Assembly: GCF_042100115.1 (NCBI RefSeq)
Contig: NC_091272.1
Coordinates: 434,001-498,000, forward strand
DNA: 64,000 nucleotides
Source: Alternaria dauci
Taxonomy: Eukaryota; Ascomycota; Dothideomycetes; Pleosporales; Pleosporaceae
Direction of reading: 5' to 3'
Of the stretch, positions 1-11,559 are shown piece by piece (position 1 is the stretch's first letter; every line of letters begins with the position of its first letter). A program made the translations under genes and the position numbers. The notes below the pieces were generated by a model that saw only the letters and a program-made list of their open reading frames with translations, did no database searches and was not told the DNA's origin.

Positions 1-3000
1 GATTATTTTGTACTTTTGTGCCAATCATCATTCGAGTCATCCCTCGACCTACGTGTTGTTTAGATCCAGCCATGGCCGTGTGACCTGTCAGTCACCGCCT
101 AAGATTGTCTTGCTGTTCCACTCACACCGGCTATTCGCTCAGCTGTCCATGTCGTGGCGTATTGCGCAATACCTTGGGGCGAACTTTTGTTCATCTGCTG
201 TTTACCAGTCATCGATGGCGCAGCTCCTATCGAGGAGAACATGTTCCAAGACTTCCAGATCGAGAACAAGAGCGTTCTACCGGCTCGTATCTCATCCCGT
301 ATCCATGCCCCCGTTGAAAGAATAACCGACTCATCTCGTCCACATATGAGTCGCAGGCGCTGGGATGAGTGCCAGATTACCCTGTTGACCCCAGCGCAAG
401 CGAGATAGCCGTGCAAAGCACCTGCAGCTTTCAACTCTTTTTCTGCTCATTCGGCGTCATCCGTGCTCGAGCACCGATACCAGCCAAGTCCGCCTCCCGT
501 AGCCTAAACCTACGAGCGGGAGTCTGTGAGTGAAATGGGCCGAAGATCATGTCCTGAGCGAAATTGTTCCTTTGCGCTGGTTGCGGGTCAATATCACGGC
601 CAGAAACTTTGTTGGTACTCGAGATGAAGGAACCGTTCCCACCAACATGGCCACGGGTGCCAGCTCAGCCGCTCGACGTGTGCGGTAATTTAACAGGCCG
701 CTAGCAATCTCTTTCATAAAGCGCATATTTTGTGACTTGGTAAGTTGTGAGCGCGCTGCACAACAACGTGCAATTTGCAATGGTACCCATCCGTAGCTAC
801 CTAGGTACCAAGTGTCGTGTGCTGTCTGCTTATGATCCGTTCGACCCGCCATAAGCTGGACAATGCGCGCACTCGATCCTGCTGATTCGGAATCGTGCAT
901 GCTCTCGTTGCCGGACAGGCGTTCTCCACAAAGCTCGAGCGTTTCAGTGGAGGTGGACGAGAGTCGTACATTCACCGCCAACTGCTAGGGAAGGATTTTG
1001 CAGGATAAGCCTTATCGATAACACTAAACCTCTGACACCTAACAAAACTAAAACTGCCCCGCCATTTCAACCTCCTGCGCCCTCAAACTCTAACGGCAGC
1101 TGTGTGATCACAGGCAACGTCCAATCGATCTGTCGTGCCCATCGCACAAGTCAGCATGGCTAACAGATCCTGCGACGTGGCGTCCGCGGCTCGAGGCAAC
1201 AACAGACGGCGCCAATGACGGTGCTCGAAGATCATCCACCTATTCGCAGGTCCAGTCACTTCCAGATCCTCTGGTCGCTCAAAGATTTTCGTAGTCAACA
1301 CATGACAGCATGCCAGCCTCGTTTTCCTCGTGTTACTCAGCTCTTGTTTGGCTCTGCAGGGATGGCAGTCTCTGGTGATTACCAAGTGCCACTAAACTGC
1401 CATTTGCCACCTCATGCCTCATGGCGATTTACATCATCATTGGTCGAGCGTGCCGTACAGTATGGCAAAATATAGTATGCACCGCCCACTGTCGGTCCGA
1501 CCTTTGCAAGGTTGCTTGGTCGATCTCCAGGCATGCAGGCATCAAACGTTTCGCTGTCGCTATGGAAGGACTCAACTCCGGAAGCTTCCCAAGGGCCATA
1601 TGCCGTATCATCATGCATTGCAATAACTACACATCTGGGGCGTTCCGTTCCGACACACCAAGTTTGCCCCCCAAGTGGATTCCATCTTACGATTTTTTGT
1701 AAGGTTTGCGCAGGCCGTTTGCTAGCTGATGATCGCTTGGGTTAGCTTGCGCGTCTCCAGTGCTGATGCCCGCCCAGGACGTCATCACACTGGGCAGCCG
1801 GTGATGCAAGACCCTGTACATCACTTTATTCTGATACAGCACGCTGAGGTCAGATCTTTGCAGAAATCGCGCTTCCGAACAAACCGCATCTCAAGGGTCC
1901 CATCAGCATTCACATGCCTACGCCTGTTTTGTGGCTCTGTACCAGACATGCAGTTATCCACTCCAGCAGCAGCAAGAGTTCGGGGTCTGATCAGCCGTTC
2001 TGGAAACGTTCTTCCTGTTATCCAACATCATCGAATACATTGTTCTTGAGTTGGCACCGTAGCAACTAGCGTTCGTCCCAGAAGTCCTGTTCCTCTAGAT
2101 TACTCGTCGACGCACCCCACCCATATGTCAGTCCCAACAAGATATGCACCGCGGCCGAATAGCAATAACGACAGAATGGAACCTTCATCGACCGGTCTCA
2201 CGAAACGCGTTGAGTTCAAGCCACCCGTGTTCTCCACCATAGTTCACTGGAGCGGAATCTGGAGACTCCGTCCGGGGCCCGGGTCTTTGGCGCTGCGTGA
2301 AGTCTAACGCGTCACTTGTGAGACCCTCTCTTGGTTGAACGCGTCCGTCGTGAGCAATCGAGATGGATAACGAAACACTCACCCTTAGCACCCTTTAGTC
2401 GGCGGCAACTAACCACCGAACCAAACTCTGTAGGCAAGCAGCCAGCGAGAAGATTGGATCGGCAGGGACTTCGGACCTTTTGCGGTCCCGTCGTGTTGTT
2501 CCATGGCTTTTCTGGACGAGTACAGCCGCTCGCGTTGAGCTTAGTCGTGACCATGGATGGATTTTTTGATCTGAGCCTCGCTGAGGGTCTGCAGATCACA
2601 GCGGCCACCAGTAATCTCCCAACCTTTTCCACAGTTAGGTCCGACTACAGGGCAGAACTTCGGCAGCGAGACGCAGGATGATCAAAATGCATGGTGAAGT
2701 GGTCAACTGCCGTGGGTAAGTCCGGTGTAATGCTGAAAAATTCTTGCGCATTCCGTCTTCGCACTCGGTCTCTGCATGTCTTCGTACAGCCATGATAGGA
2801 TGTTCGGTTGCTCGGAAAGAATATCGTAACCTACACCTCAACACCGCCATCAACATGGCATGCATCTCCCAGTGGCATAGTTGCGACGTAGTCTCTTGTG
2901 GAAAGTGCAAGACCCGATGTTTGGCACATGAGCTGCGTACACCGCCTTACTGTATACTTGATCACGAAGCAACTACAACCTCATCAATTTAGCCAACACA

Positions 3001-4897
3001 TCTCTCTACATCAAATGTTTCGCCCACCGCATAACTAACCATCACCTGATGACTCCCAATACAGCTCTGTTTATCCACTTCTTCCACCAGCACCAGCTCC
3101 CGTCGTATGCAAGCCCAACTCCCGCGCCAGCCTGACGTTACCCACATGTTTCGCACTCTTACAGCGCGCACCATGCATCAGCAATGGCGAGCAGCCTCAT
3201 ACCCGGCTCTTACACAAGGTCGACCCTCGCGCCTAACTGGGCGACTGCGCGGTGTATACATAGCCACGGATCCTCGTCGACGGCTTTGCCCAAGTCGACG
3301 ACGCGGCCAGATGGTCCTCTCCGCCTCACCACTCGCTTCCCTTCTCACATGCTCCACCCATTTCCCATCAGCACAAAACATAAGATGAAACAGCCTCACC
3401 TTTACGAATGAAAATCTTTTAGTAGTGCAGCAAAGAACTTGCTCCGCCCATCCTTTACAGTACACACCCCGCATCCTATCAGCTGACGGCATGAGGCTGG
3501 GGTGGTGTGTATGGTGATGGCTGATTGATTGCCTTGCCGGTCGCATCGCGGAGACGTCGATGATGCAGCACGGCTGACCAAGAAGGATTGCGCCGCCAAC
3601 AACAACGCGTGCGCGTTACGCCCTGAGGCCGTCCCGGTCCATGTGTCATCACCACATCCCATCAAATTTCCATCTCATCTGCCTCTGACCTTTTTTTGTT
3701 TTGTTTTCAAAGATCCAGGGAGCGCGGCACGGGTAAGAAACTACTGCAGGTCATAGATGCGGTTGTGCGGCGGGGTGGGCCTAAGAAAAGGTCCCTACGT
3801 TGTTCAGGGGAGACGGGCGGTTGCGTGACTGGCCCATGCAGCTTCGCGTCCACTCGACTCCTCAACGCCATGAATAGAGCGCGCGTGTATGGGTTGGTGG
3901 GTGGTTCATGGCTGCCTTGGTGGTGCGGGACGAGCTGGTCCAGGTAGGTGGTCTGTAAGTAGGCGCCGTGGCAAATGCGTCAATAGGGCAAGGCAAGGCA
4001 AGGCCCGAGGCGACCAGTTTAAGCAACCACTATCTTTTATGGTTCTGAGACGGTGGTGGTCATGGTTGACTATGGACTGAGTCAATCCGTATGGAGTGGT
4101 AGGTAGTCGAGATCGGAGCAGCATCCGCAGACGCTCGTGGCAGACGCGTGTCCATGGCGAGGCGTTTTTACCTTTGCCGCTGCCTGTATGCATACTGTAC
4201 GTTCCGATCACATCGACAGAAGCGCGACACCAACTTCGAAATATCGAACGCCTGATGATGTGGGTGGTCACGCATCCGCAAGGCAAACTGAAACCTTGTC
4301 GTTGGTGGCAGCCTCGCACGCATCAACGGTCCGTCATCTGGGATCTCGTCATGCCACCTCTACGCAGCTGAGCGAGCGAGTAAGATGTTGGAAGCGTAGC
4401 ACGAGCGCAACACGTACTGAGATTTCTTGCTAGATGAAGCTATTTCACCGATGCACAATGTACATGACCTGGCACCTTGGAAGAAACTTCCAGTAGTTTG
4501 AGTGAATGCTATCGACCTCGCACATCTACAAACTGCTGATGTGTTCTCCTGATTCGTAGCCCCCTTTCCATTATAGTGTTGATATGAAGCATACATAACT
4601 CCACTGTCAGATATGTTCGATAATCTGTCTTATAGAATACATTTGTGGTGCAACAACACAAGAAATCCTTCAAAGGGATATTCCAATAACGATGTGATGA
4701 ATGTTCTGATGTTAAAATGCAGACACACTATTGTTGAGTACTGTTATGTATGGTCCCGTTGCACCTTGATGCGAGTATACGACATAAGACGGTAAAGCGA
4801 ACATTTTGTTGCTAATCAGGTATTGGAGATTGGTAGGTTGACGATTTGACTGTGTACGAGTAGTGATTTGTGTCTTTATGACAACGAGCGTAAAAGA
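1..4897. other. Gene-free left flank
   Basis: I see no supportable gene in this 4.9 kb. Every open frame on either strand is short (at most about 137 codons), lacks a recognisable motif, and overlaps equally good frames on the other strand. No pair of frames joins through convincing GT-AG introns. There is a short run of AAGGC-type repeats near 3988-4005, and the stretch 4560-4860 is A+T-richer. No tRNA or transposon protein was recognised. It may be intergenic DNA, or eroded accessory sequence too diverged to read by eye. Confidence 0.5.
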
Positions 4898-5936
4898 CTA
4901 CTGAGGCACAAAATCCATCAGGTTCCGGACCATATCGCGTGGCACCCTTACAACCTCGGTGGCCATTCGTTGATCTAGAAGTGTGATTGCGTTCCTGATG
5001 GCCACCCTTCCGTCTCTGCATTGTTCCCATTTGACCTGGTTTTGGGGCCTCGTGTCGTTGAGTTTTGCCTCCAGACGAACGAAGCAATCGTCGTTAGCTG
5101 TCCACACTTCTCTTCCCCCCTGATACAACGGGTTTACTGCCTCCCACTCGCAGTCAAGTCTGACAACAGCCAGAGGGCCCTGAAGATTGTCGCACAAGCC
5201 ATTGAGAGGTCTCGGATCGTTGTCGTTGAGGCAGGTCCATCTATTGAAAGGATCGATCGCGAGGTTATCGTTGAAAGTAGTCACAAGTTCAAGAAGATGT
5301 TGAGCGGCCTCTTCTTGACCAAGTGTTATAACCCGGACTAGGTCCTTCTCTTTGGGCTTTCCTGGTTCATCACCCAACGCAGGTCTGGGTTGGTCTTTGG
5401 ACATGCCCTGCATGCCACTATGTCTGGTTAGCAGAAATTATCGAACCATGCTGGGAGACGACATACGTGAAAACACCCGTGACAATACCCGTCTTGACAG
5501 CCGAACTGACGCCTTGTTTTGCGGCTTCCTTGCCCAAGCTACCAACCGCAGTTCCTCCAGGTATGAAGGCAGTGGCTCCAGAAAGCGCTCCATCGACAAC
5601 AATCCTCTTGATGCTTACTTGACCCACATTTCCTTTCACATTATCGTCGCCGATGGTAGTGCTGATCCCATACTCGCACCCAATTCCAGCGGTCGACCCG
5701 ATCATAGCACCTGCCACGGCGCCCGGCGGTCCGCCAGCCATGAACCCAAGGACCGCACCTCCAGTCGTGAGTGTGGAGTTTGTAGCAGTAGCAGCAGCAC
5801 GTTTCGCATGCTCCTTGTTGCCTGCTAGGAGCTGAATACCTGCGGTGGCATGTCCAATAATTGGAAGTTTCTCGCAGAAGCGGGTTGCTTTTCCATCGCG
5901 TGAAAAGGCATCCACAAGACCGCTCCAGAAGCCCAT
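4898..5936 (-). CDS. Hypothetical glycine-rich protein, possibly membrane-active
   Basis: Two exons, complement(4898..5417, 5467..5936), joined by a 49-nt GT-AG intron with a GCTAAC branch site, give 329 aa. The join keeps frame through ...GVFT-GMQGMSK. The N-terminal half has a short amphipathic start (MGFWSGLVDAF) and then a Gly/Ala-rich stretch at about residues 55-90 with GxxxG-like spacing (GGAVLGFMAGGPPGAVAGAM). A second Gly-rich stretch lies near residues 115-140. Glycine-zipper segments of this kind occur in membrane-inserting proteins. The C-terminal half (from about residue 157) is polar, with no motif I know. It is divergent from a HET-domain gene 0.9 kb away. I do not recognise a named family. 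A membrane-perturbing role in cell death is only a hypothesis. Confidence 0.75.
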
Positions 5937-6829
5937 CGTGAGGGAATAGATATAAGAGGGAAGTACTCCAAAGACAGTAAGGAAGTTCGGTAGAGCTGTG
6001 AAGTGCAGGATACCTTTGTGGACACCGTCATACTGGCCTACTTATAGAAGGACACAGTCGGTCCGCATACGGACATGCCGTGTTGAGCTTGCCGAATGTA
6101 TTTGGTAAATATTGGTATTGTGTCCTCAAGTCGTTGTTATCCCTGACGGATGAAGGGTAGGCGAGCTGTCCAGCAAGCCACATCATTGAGGCTTCGGAAT
6201 TCATATTCTGGTGTAGCTAGCGGGCACGATATTTGCTTCAGCTTGTAGTCAAGTCGACCCAAATAGGATGCCAAATACAGACTTATTCAGATGTCAGTCT
6301 AATCTGGTTAGAGCGCGGAGATCCCGATGGGCTAGCCAGCCGCGCAGGCTCCAAACAGGTGGAAGGGAGCTCGGGAGTTCGAAGCAACCACGTCCTTGGT
6401 GTGACGAAAGGATATTAGAGGCTTGTCTTCATCTCAATCTGCGGCTGCCAAGTGCAGGAGCACTGATGTATGGAGTTCTAGGCGGTCTTTTGATGTTCCG
6501 CACGGTGCTGATGCGCGCGGCCATTTAATATTGAGAGACGGGATGTGGGGCTCAGGGTCTGGCCTGGTCAGCCGCGTGTGGGCTTCAGCCTCGTGAGTTT
6601 ACTCAGCCCCGACGCTGCCCAACTCCACGGCTGCCTAGATCTATCCTACATGACAACAGCTTTGACGATGCAGATTTCTCGAACCAGTTTGCGCCAAAGA
6701 TTATGTCCTTTGTACAGTCATTCTGGTGAAAAAGCAAGTAATCAACTATTCGGATGTCCAGAGTTCGCTTCAGAGTGCCGCGCGTATCGACAGCCTACCT
6801 AACGAACATCCACATATAGCCTCATCGTA
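5937..6829. promoter_or_regulatory. Divergent intergenic region, glycine-rich gene / HET gene
   Basis: This 893-bp stretch between two diverging start codons must hold both promoters. I see no further gene; open frames here are under 90 codons and carry no motif. No clear TATA box or repeated operator could be assigned. Co-regulation of the two flanking genes is possible but not shown by the sequence. Confidence 0.4.
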
Positions 6830-8305
6830 ATGATGGAGCTGCCACCCAAGCATGTGCAATTCATGCACACTCCGCTAAACTTCAAGCGCAAGGAGATACG
6901 CGTCCTGACAATCGAACCGAGTTCCGAGCCGGAGAGTCCAATTCAGATCACCATGAAGCACATCGACTTCAGCAGTCACGTTCATGCTCTTACTCGTTAC
7001 CAGGAGGAGAAGGATCGAATTAGAGCTCACGATAGATCGATTTCTTACTGGCGGAGTAAGGCTCTTTACAACAAATTTTTCAAGGAAACGTTGCGTTTCA
7101 TCGCATTGTCGTATACTTGGGGCCCTGAGTTTCCAGCGCAAGACATACTTGTTACAAGTCCGGAATGCCGAGGCTGGCTTTCAGTTCGGCAAAATCTGTA
7201 CGACTTTCTGAAGATACGACGAGCCTGTGGCTCTGCTTGGTTCTGGATCGATCAAATCTGCATCAATCAAGGACAGGACGACGAAAAGACCCACCAGGTC
7301 AACCACATGGCAGAAATCTATAGCGCAGCTGCTGTAGAGGTCTGGATTAGTCCTGAGTTTGAAGGTAGCAACGAGCTCATAGATTTGATCATTCGCGAGA
7401 GTGTTCTCTCGACTCAATACCCCTGCCCAAGGCTAAGTGTGAACAAGCGGACACTGAGTACATATATCCCGTCTTTGTACCGCCTTCTGCGCACCCCATA
7501 TTGGTCAAGACTGTGGATTACTCAAGAGATTGTACTCGGTAACGTTGTCAATATACGTGTTGGCTCGAAAACCCTACCATGGGACACGTTCTACTTGGGA
7601 TGGGATAGGGTAAACGACGCGTGGGGAAGCCTGGATCCTACATTCAAAGGTACAAATGAGGTCACTGCACAGATTCGGATACGGGCGATCAACGCTGAAC
7701 GAAGCCCCGGGTCCGAAGAAGATTGGTGGTCAATCTGGTACCTGATTCAGGGTTCAGAATGCTCAGATTTGCGGGACCAAGTTTTCGGAACAATGGGTAT
7801 GCTCCACCCGTCGCTTCGAATACTCCCTGATTACTCGATGCAACCGCAAGATATACTACTCAAGCTTCTTCCCAAGATAGTCAAGGGCGTATATGCTCAA
7901 AGAATACCACACCAGAACGACCTGCTCGATTTTAAGATCCGGAATCGTTTGTACCGGGTAAACTGTATGTACGCGGCACTGTGCTGGACAAAGACACTCC
8001 AAAACGACGAGCACAAGATCAATCTAAGATCAGTTCGCCATCACCTGCTCAATATTCTTCTATCTCTAGATCCACCCAAACTTGGCTACAGGATAGGAAA
8101 AGTTTGCCTCTTGAAATATCTTCTGTGGTTACACGTAAGGGAAGAAGCATATTTCTGGAGGGCGAAGCTTTGGCAATTACGTCCTAGTCGATGGTTGCAC
8201 TTCGGGTCAGTCAAGGAAACAAAGCGTAAACCTTCGACTAATGACAGCCTGTTTGCAGAATCGGACGTGTATTCTTTGAGCATTGCAGATTCTGATATGT
8301 CTTGA
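6830..8305 (+). CDS. HET-domain (heterokaryon incompatibility) protein
   Basis: A single uninterrupted exon of 491 aa. The HET-domain signatures are plain: LSYTWG at residues 93-98, a following LSVRQNLYDFL block, then WIDQICINQ at 139-147, with the MAEIYSAAAVEVWI segment after it. HET proteins in filamentous ascomycetes act in non-self recognition and trigger programmed cell death when incompatible partners fuse. That role is family knowledge, not something shown here. About 300 residues follow the HET core, with no NACHT, WD40 or ankyrin repeats that I can see. Two adjacent ATG codons (6830 and 6833) compete as start. The extreme C-terminus is Ser/Asp-rich. It is divergent from the glycine-rich hypothetical gene upstream. 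Confidence 0.9.
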   Translation: MMELPPKHVQFMHTPLNFKRKEIRVLTIEPSSEPESPIQITMKHIDFSSHVHALTRYQEEKDRIRAHDRSISYWRSKALYNKFFKETLRFIALSYTWGPEFPAQDILVTSPECRGWLSVRQNLYDFLKIRRACGSAWFWIDQICINQGQDDEKTHQVNHMAEIYSAAAVEVWISPEFEGSNELIDLIIRESVLSTQYPCPRLSVNKRTLSTYIPSLYRLLRTPYWSRLWITQEIVLGNVVNIRVGSKTLPWDTFYLGWDRVNDAWGSLDPTFKGTNEVTAQIRIRAINAERSPGSEEDWWSIWYLIQGSECSDLRDQVFGTMGMLHPSLRILPDYSMQPQDILLKLLPKIVKGVYAQRIPHQNDLLDFKIRNRLYRVNCMYAALCWTKTLQNDEHKINLRSVRHHLLNILLSLDPPKLGYRIGKVCLLKYLLWLHVREEAYFWRAKLWQLRPSRWLHFGSVKETKRKPSTNDSLFAESDVYSLSIADSDMS

Positions 8306-8702
8306 TTGAGTAGTGCAGACTCCAATGTACGTTCGTCGAGTAGTCTATCGCGATGGTCTTCTGTGTATCAGAATGTGCGTCAACCAGCTGGCGAATGAAT
8401 ACAATCCATCTTCCTCTCACTGTCCAGAGCCCTCGCAGCTCTTTGAACTTCTTCGCCTGCCTAGACACTGCAAACTCCACACTGAGCCCTTCTATCGGTA
8501 ATCCATCATACGGTAAACTCCTCTGCCCACCACGCAAGGCGGGCTTCACAATCGCAGTATTCCGTTCATCATCCTTAGCAACCCTCATTCCACGGCTAAC
8601 CAAGTCAGCAAAGGTACCTTAAGATATACACCACCATCACAACATCAAAACGACAACATAAAATAGGTCATATACCTTTGAGATCAAGTATAGATATCTC
8701 AT
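8306..8702. other. Intergenic, convergent 3' ends
   Basis: A 397-bp stretch between the stop codons of the HET gene and the convergent kinetochore-like gene. I see no gene in it. It presumably holds the two 3' UTRs and terminators. Short frames on both strands lack motifs. Confidence 0.4.
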
Positions 8703-10263
8703 CTACTGAGAAAATAGCAGAGCCACCATAACCCTAGTAGCCTGAAAAGCACCTTTTGTGCGAACAAGAGAAGCAAAAGTCTGGGGTATCTTCTTAAAGG
8801 CAGCAGCACCATCATCTGTCTCCGACCACACCTGAGGAAACGCAGCTTCCACGGTAACATCCGACTCGGCCTCGCCCGTCCAATCGAAGCCAATCCGCCA
8901 ATTCAGTTTAAGTAAGACGTGCTTGTCTTGCAGAATCAAGGTGTCGCGACCCAAGTTCCTGCTTAGATCCTTGCGCGTAATAGATTTCACTGACGACGTG
9001 TTCTCAGTATCTTCCGCGGCGCGACCTACGAGTAGATGCGCAAAACTGCTTTCGCACTTGTGCCAGTGTTGGGCGCGTTTCCTCGCGATGCGCCAGTACG
9101 AGTCCATGGCCCAGGAGGCATTACCGAGATCCCTTTCTAGCGCTCTTGCGCGGATAAAGGTGCCTAGTTCACGCTCGGCCCATGGCGAGATGCGAAGCAG
9201 ATGCATATCAATAATCTCATGCGCCAACGCGTCGATTGTAATCGAGACTTGAGCCGTCAACAACTTCTGTGGGCCTACGACATCGATGGTGTGGTTCTGG
9301 TGAACCCGCTGTGACGCCGGGAATATCTTGCCACTGGGGAGGCTGAGTTGTGTGGAGAAGCTGAGTGATGTGAACATCTCCAGGTAAGGCAGGGGATCCG
9401 CTACTTCCACTGGCCGATGGGATGGAACTGGCTTTTCTGCTTGTTTCGGGCGTGGTGGAGGAACGGACAGGGCAGCGAATGGTAGGAACGAGCAGAGTAG
9501 ACTTGACACTGATGCCGGCTTCTCTGGCCTTCTATCGCTACCGCTGATGCCGGATATGAACTTCCTAGTAATGTGTCAGTCATCGCTTCACTGGGGTAGA
9601 GGATTGTTATACTCACTTCAAACTGTCGCGCTCTGGCGGTCGTAGAGAATCCTCTGGACCACGGCGCTGCTCCTTGACCACCTCATCGATGCATCTTGAT
9701 ACTTGAGCCTCCAACTCTTCTACCTCGCGCTGCAGACGTGCCTTCTCTTGCTTCCTTCTCTCGATCTCTGGATCTAGAGGCTGTTTCTTTTGTACCACTT
9801 CCTTGGTGACGTCTTCGACAGGCCCATCCTCTACGGGTCCCGTGATATCGTCGGGCTGCACTGCTGGCGCTCTCGAACTCGGTGGAGGCTGTTTTACAGG
9901 ATCTTTGACACGCGGAGGCCGCTTGCTTGGTGATGAGAAGAGGATACCTCGGCGCGGCGGCTTCGAATATTCAAGGCCGTTTCGTGATGGGGTTCCCGGA
10001 AGTTCTGGCTCGTTGTCGCCCGGTAGTCCCGAGCCGCTCTCTTCCCTTCCTCGAGGACCATGCCTGGCTGATAAACCCCCCTGTCTGTTGCGTCTTGGAG
10101 ATACTTTGAGAGGCGATGAAGACATGAGACCCGGGTAGTTGCGCGCAAGGCTGGCTTTCGTAGGCGACACAGAAGAAGGTCGTCGCGGAGGCTTCCTCAG
10201 AGGGCTTGATGTTTGTTCGTCAGGCGAGATGGTTCTCCTCCGCTTCGCCGGTGGCTCGTTCAT
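8703..10263 (-). CDS. Putative kinetochore protein, CENP-O/Mcm21-like
   Basis: Exons complement(8703..9564, 9617..10263) flank a 52-nt intron and give 502 aa. The N-terminus is a basic, Ser/Pro-rich disordered tract (PPAKRRRTISPDE, several SSPLK/SPRR sites that look like CDK or DNA-binding segments). A charged coiled coil follows at about residues 165-205 (KARLQREVEELEAQVSR). The C-terminal 270 residues are folded, with a SPWAERELG segment, a helix rich in W/R/H, and a terminal beta-like part (LNWRIGFDW). Coiled coil followed by RWD-like domains is the architecture of CENP-O/Mcm21 in the inner kinetochore COMA complex, and the SPWA..ELG pattern fits what I recall of fungal members. The name is tentative. 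I chose ATG 10263, which begins the basic tract with A at -3; an in-frame ATG at 10443 would add 60 low-complexity residues. Confidence 0.6.
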
Positions 10264-10600
10264 CGTGTTCGCATATGGCGGTTCGGTTGGATTAGGAGTA
10301 TCGGCGCGAAACCTGTGGGTTCTGGTGGTAGGAATATATTGGTGTGTGTATATGTGTGCTGGTGGGGTATGCGACGATAACAGTGAATGCGACGCGTCGC
10401 GTGTTGTTGCCCTGTCGGCGTTCGCTGCAGCTTTGGCCGACATTCGGAAAGGCGGCGCAAAATGACGTCGAATCGTCAATCGCTACTTGTAATCAGCTTG
10501 CGAATTGGTATTTGGCGACAGTGGCCAATCTCGACATGTCATAACGAAGCATACTGGAGTATCTGTGACTGCTTTGTCTTTTACTCATTCCCTTGAGGCA
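10264..10600. promoter_or_regulatory. Bidirectional promoter region, kinetochore-like gene / OXLD gene
   Basis: These 337 bp separate two diverging start codons and must hold both 5' UTRs and promoters. The part next to the minus-strand gene also stays open in frame (possible N-terminal extension to ATG 10443). No TATA box was assigned. Confidence 0.35.
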
Positions 10601-11415
10601 ATGGAACACATCGCACGGTCAACCCCACTGGCATTGCGCCAGAGACTATGCGCTTCATGCACGCGGTCATGGCGCGGGCCGCGTGCTTCCGTAGAGACAG
10701 GACGGATGGGACTTCAGAATAGCGATCGGATACAGCGTCGCTTTAAAGGATACATTGCACCGGAGGGCGAGCAGGCCAGGCCTATCACCGGCTTCTATGC
10801 AGGTTGGACTCTCATTTACATTGTTCGCGAGACCAAAACTAACAGTATCTAGACATGCTAAAGAAACCGCTGGCAGAAGTACAACCGCTATCCCGCACGA
10901 CGCCCGAGCCGCCGAAAGAGGAGCCAAAAACGCAAAAGGAAGAAGTGTTTGCCAAAGCACGTATAATCTTCGGCTCGACAACTGCATTGGAGGAACGCAA
11001 ACAGGAGATTTTAAAGTCCTCACAGAACATTGCTGGTGTACTGGTTCCTCCACGACCCGAAGAACCGGATAACTGCTGCATGTCCGGATGCGTAAACTGT
11101 GTATGGGACATGTACCGGGACGAGATGGAAGAGTGGGCGGAGAAGAGCGCTCAGGCAAGAGCGGCAATGCAGGCACAAAGGCAGGAAGGAAAAGGAACAG
11201 GGAGTATGGTGACGGGAGACACGTCGCCGAGTCACGTTGCCACGAGTATGGATGACGACGGTGGTGGTAGTGAAACGAACTGGGCCACTGGGCTCGATGA
11301 CACGGATAAAGACAAGCTGTTCGATGACATACCCGTCGGCATTCGAGAGTTCATGCGGACAGAGAAGAAGCTGAAGCAGGCGCACAAGAAGGCAGAAGCC
11401 GCTGCGGCAGCATGA
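10601..11415 (+). CDS. Oxidoreductase-like (OXLD) mitochondrial protein
   Basis: Exons 10601..10802 and 10853..11415, joined over a 50-nt intron (CTAAC branch site), encode 254 aa. The N-terminus is Arg-rich and free of acidic residues over its first 30 (LALRQRLCASCTRSWRGPRA), as in a mitochondrial presequence. The diagnostic block is PPRPEEPDNCCMSGCVNCVW at about residues 133-152, the conserved core of the oxidoreductase-like domain, with paired and spaced cysteines at about 142, 143, 147 and 150. The family includes human OXLD1 and yeast YPL107W, which are mitochondrial proteins without a settled biochemical role. The C-terminus is an acidic linker followed by a Lys/Ala-rich helix. The gene lies tail-to-tail with DPM3, 144 bp away. 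Confidence 0.85.
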
Positions 11416-11559
11416 GCTTCGAATTCGGCCAGACTCGAAGATGTCTTGGCGTAGCATTTGTAGAACGTTCAAATACCCCATCCATTACAGATTCCGTGAT
11501 GTTCCCACCTGTACCCCAAACCAAGATCAATTGTGCTGCTCCCCGTAACTCTACCCCGT

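Noticed and set aside
3985..4008. Short AAGGC tandem run
   Set aside because: Only about four copies; too short to call a meaningful repeat.
6240..6400. tRNA-like stretch (TCTGGTTAGAGCGCGGAGATCCCG)
   Set aside because: No acceptor-stem pairing and no T arm in the right place.
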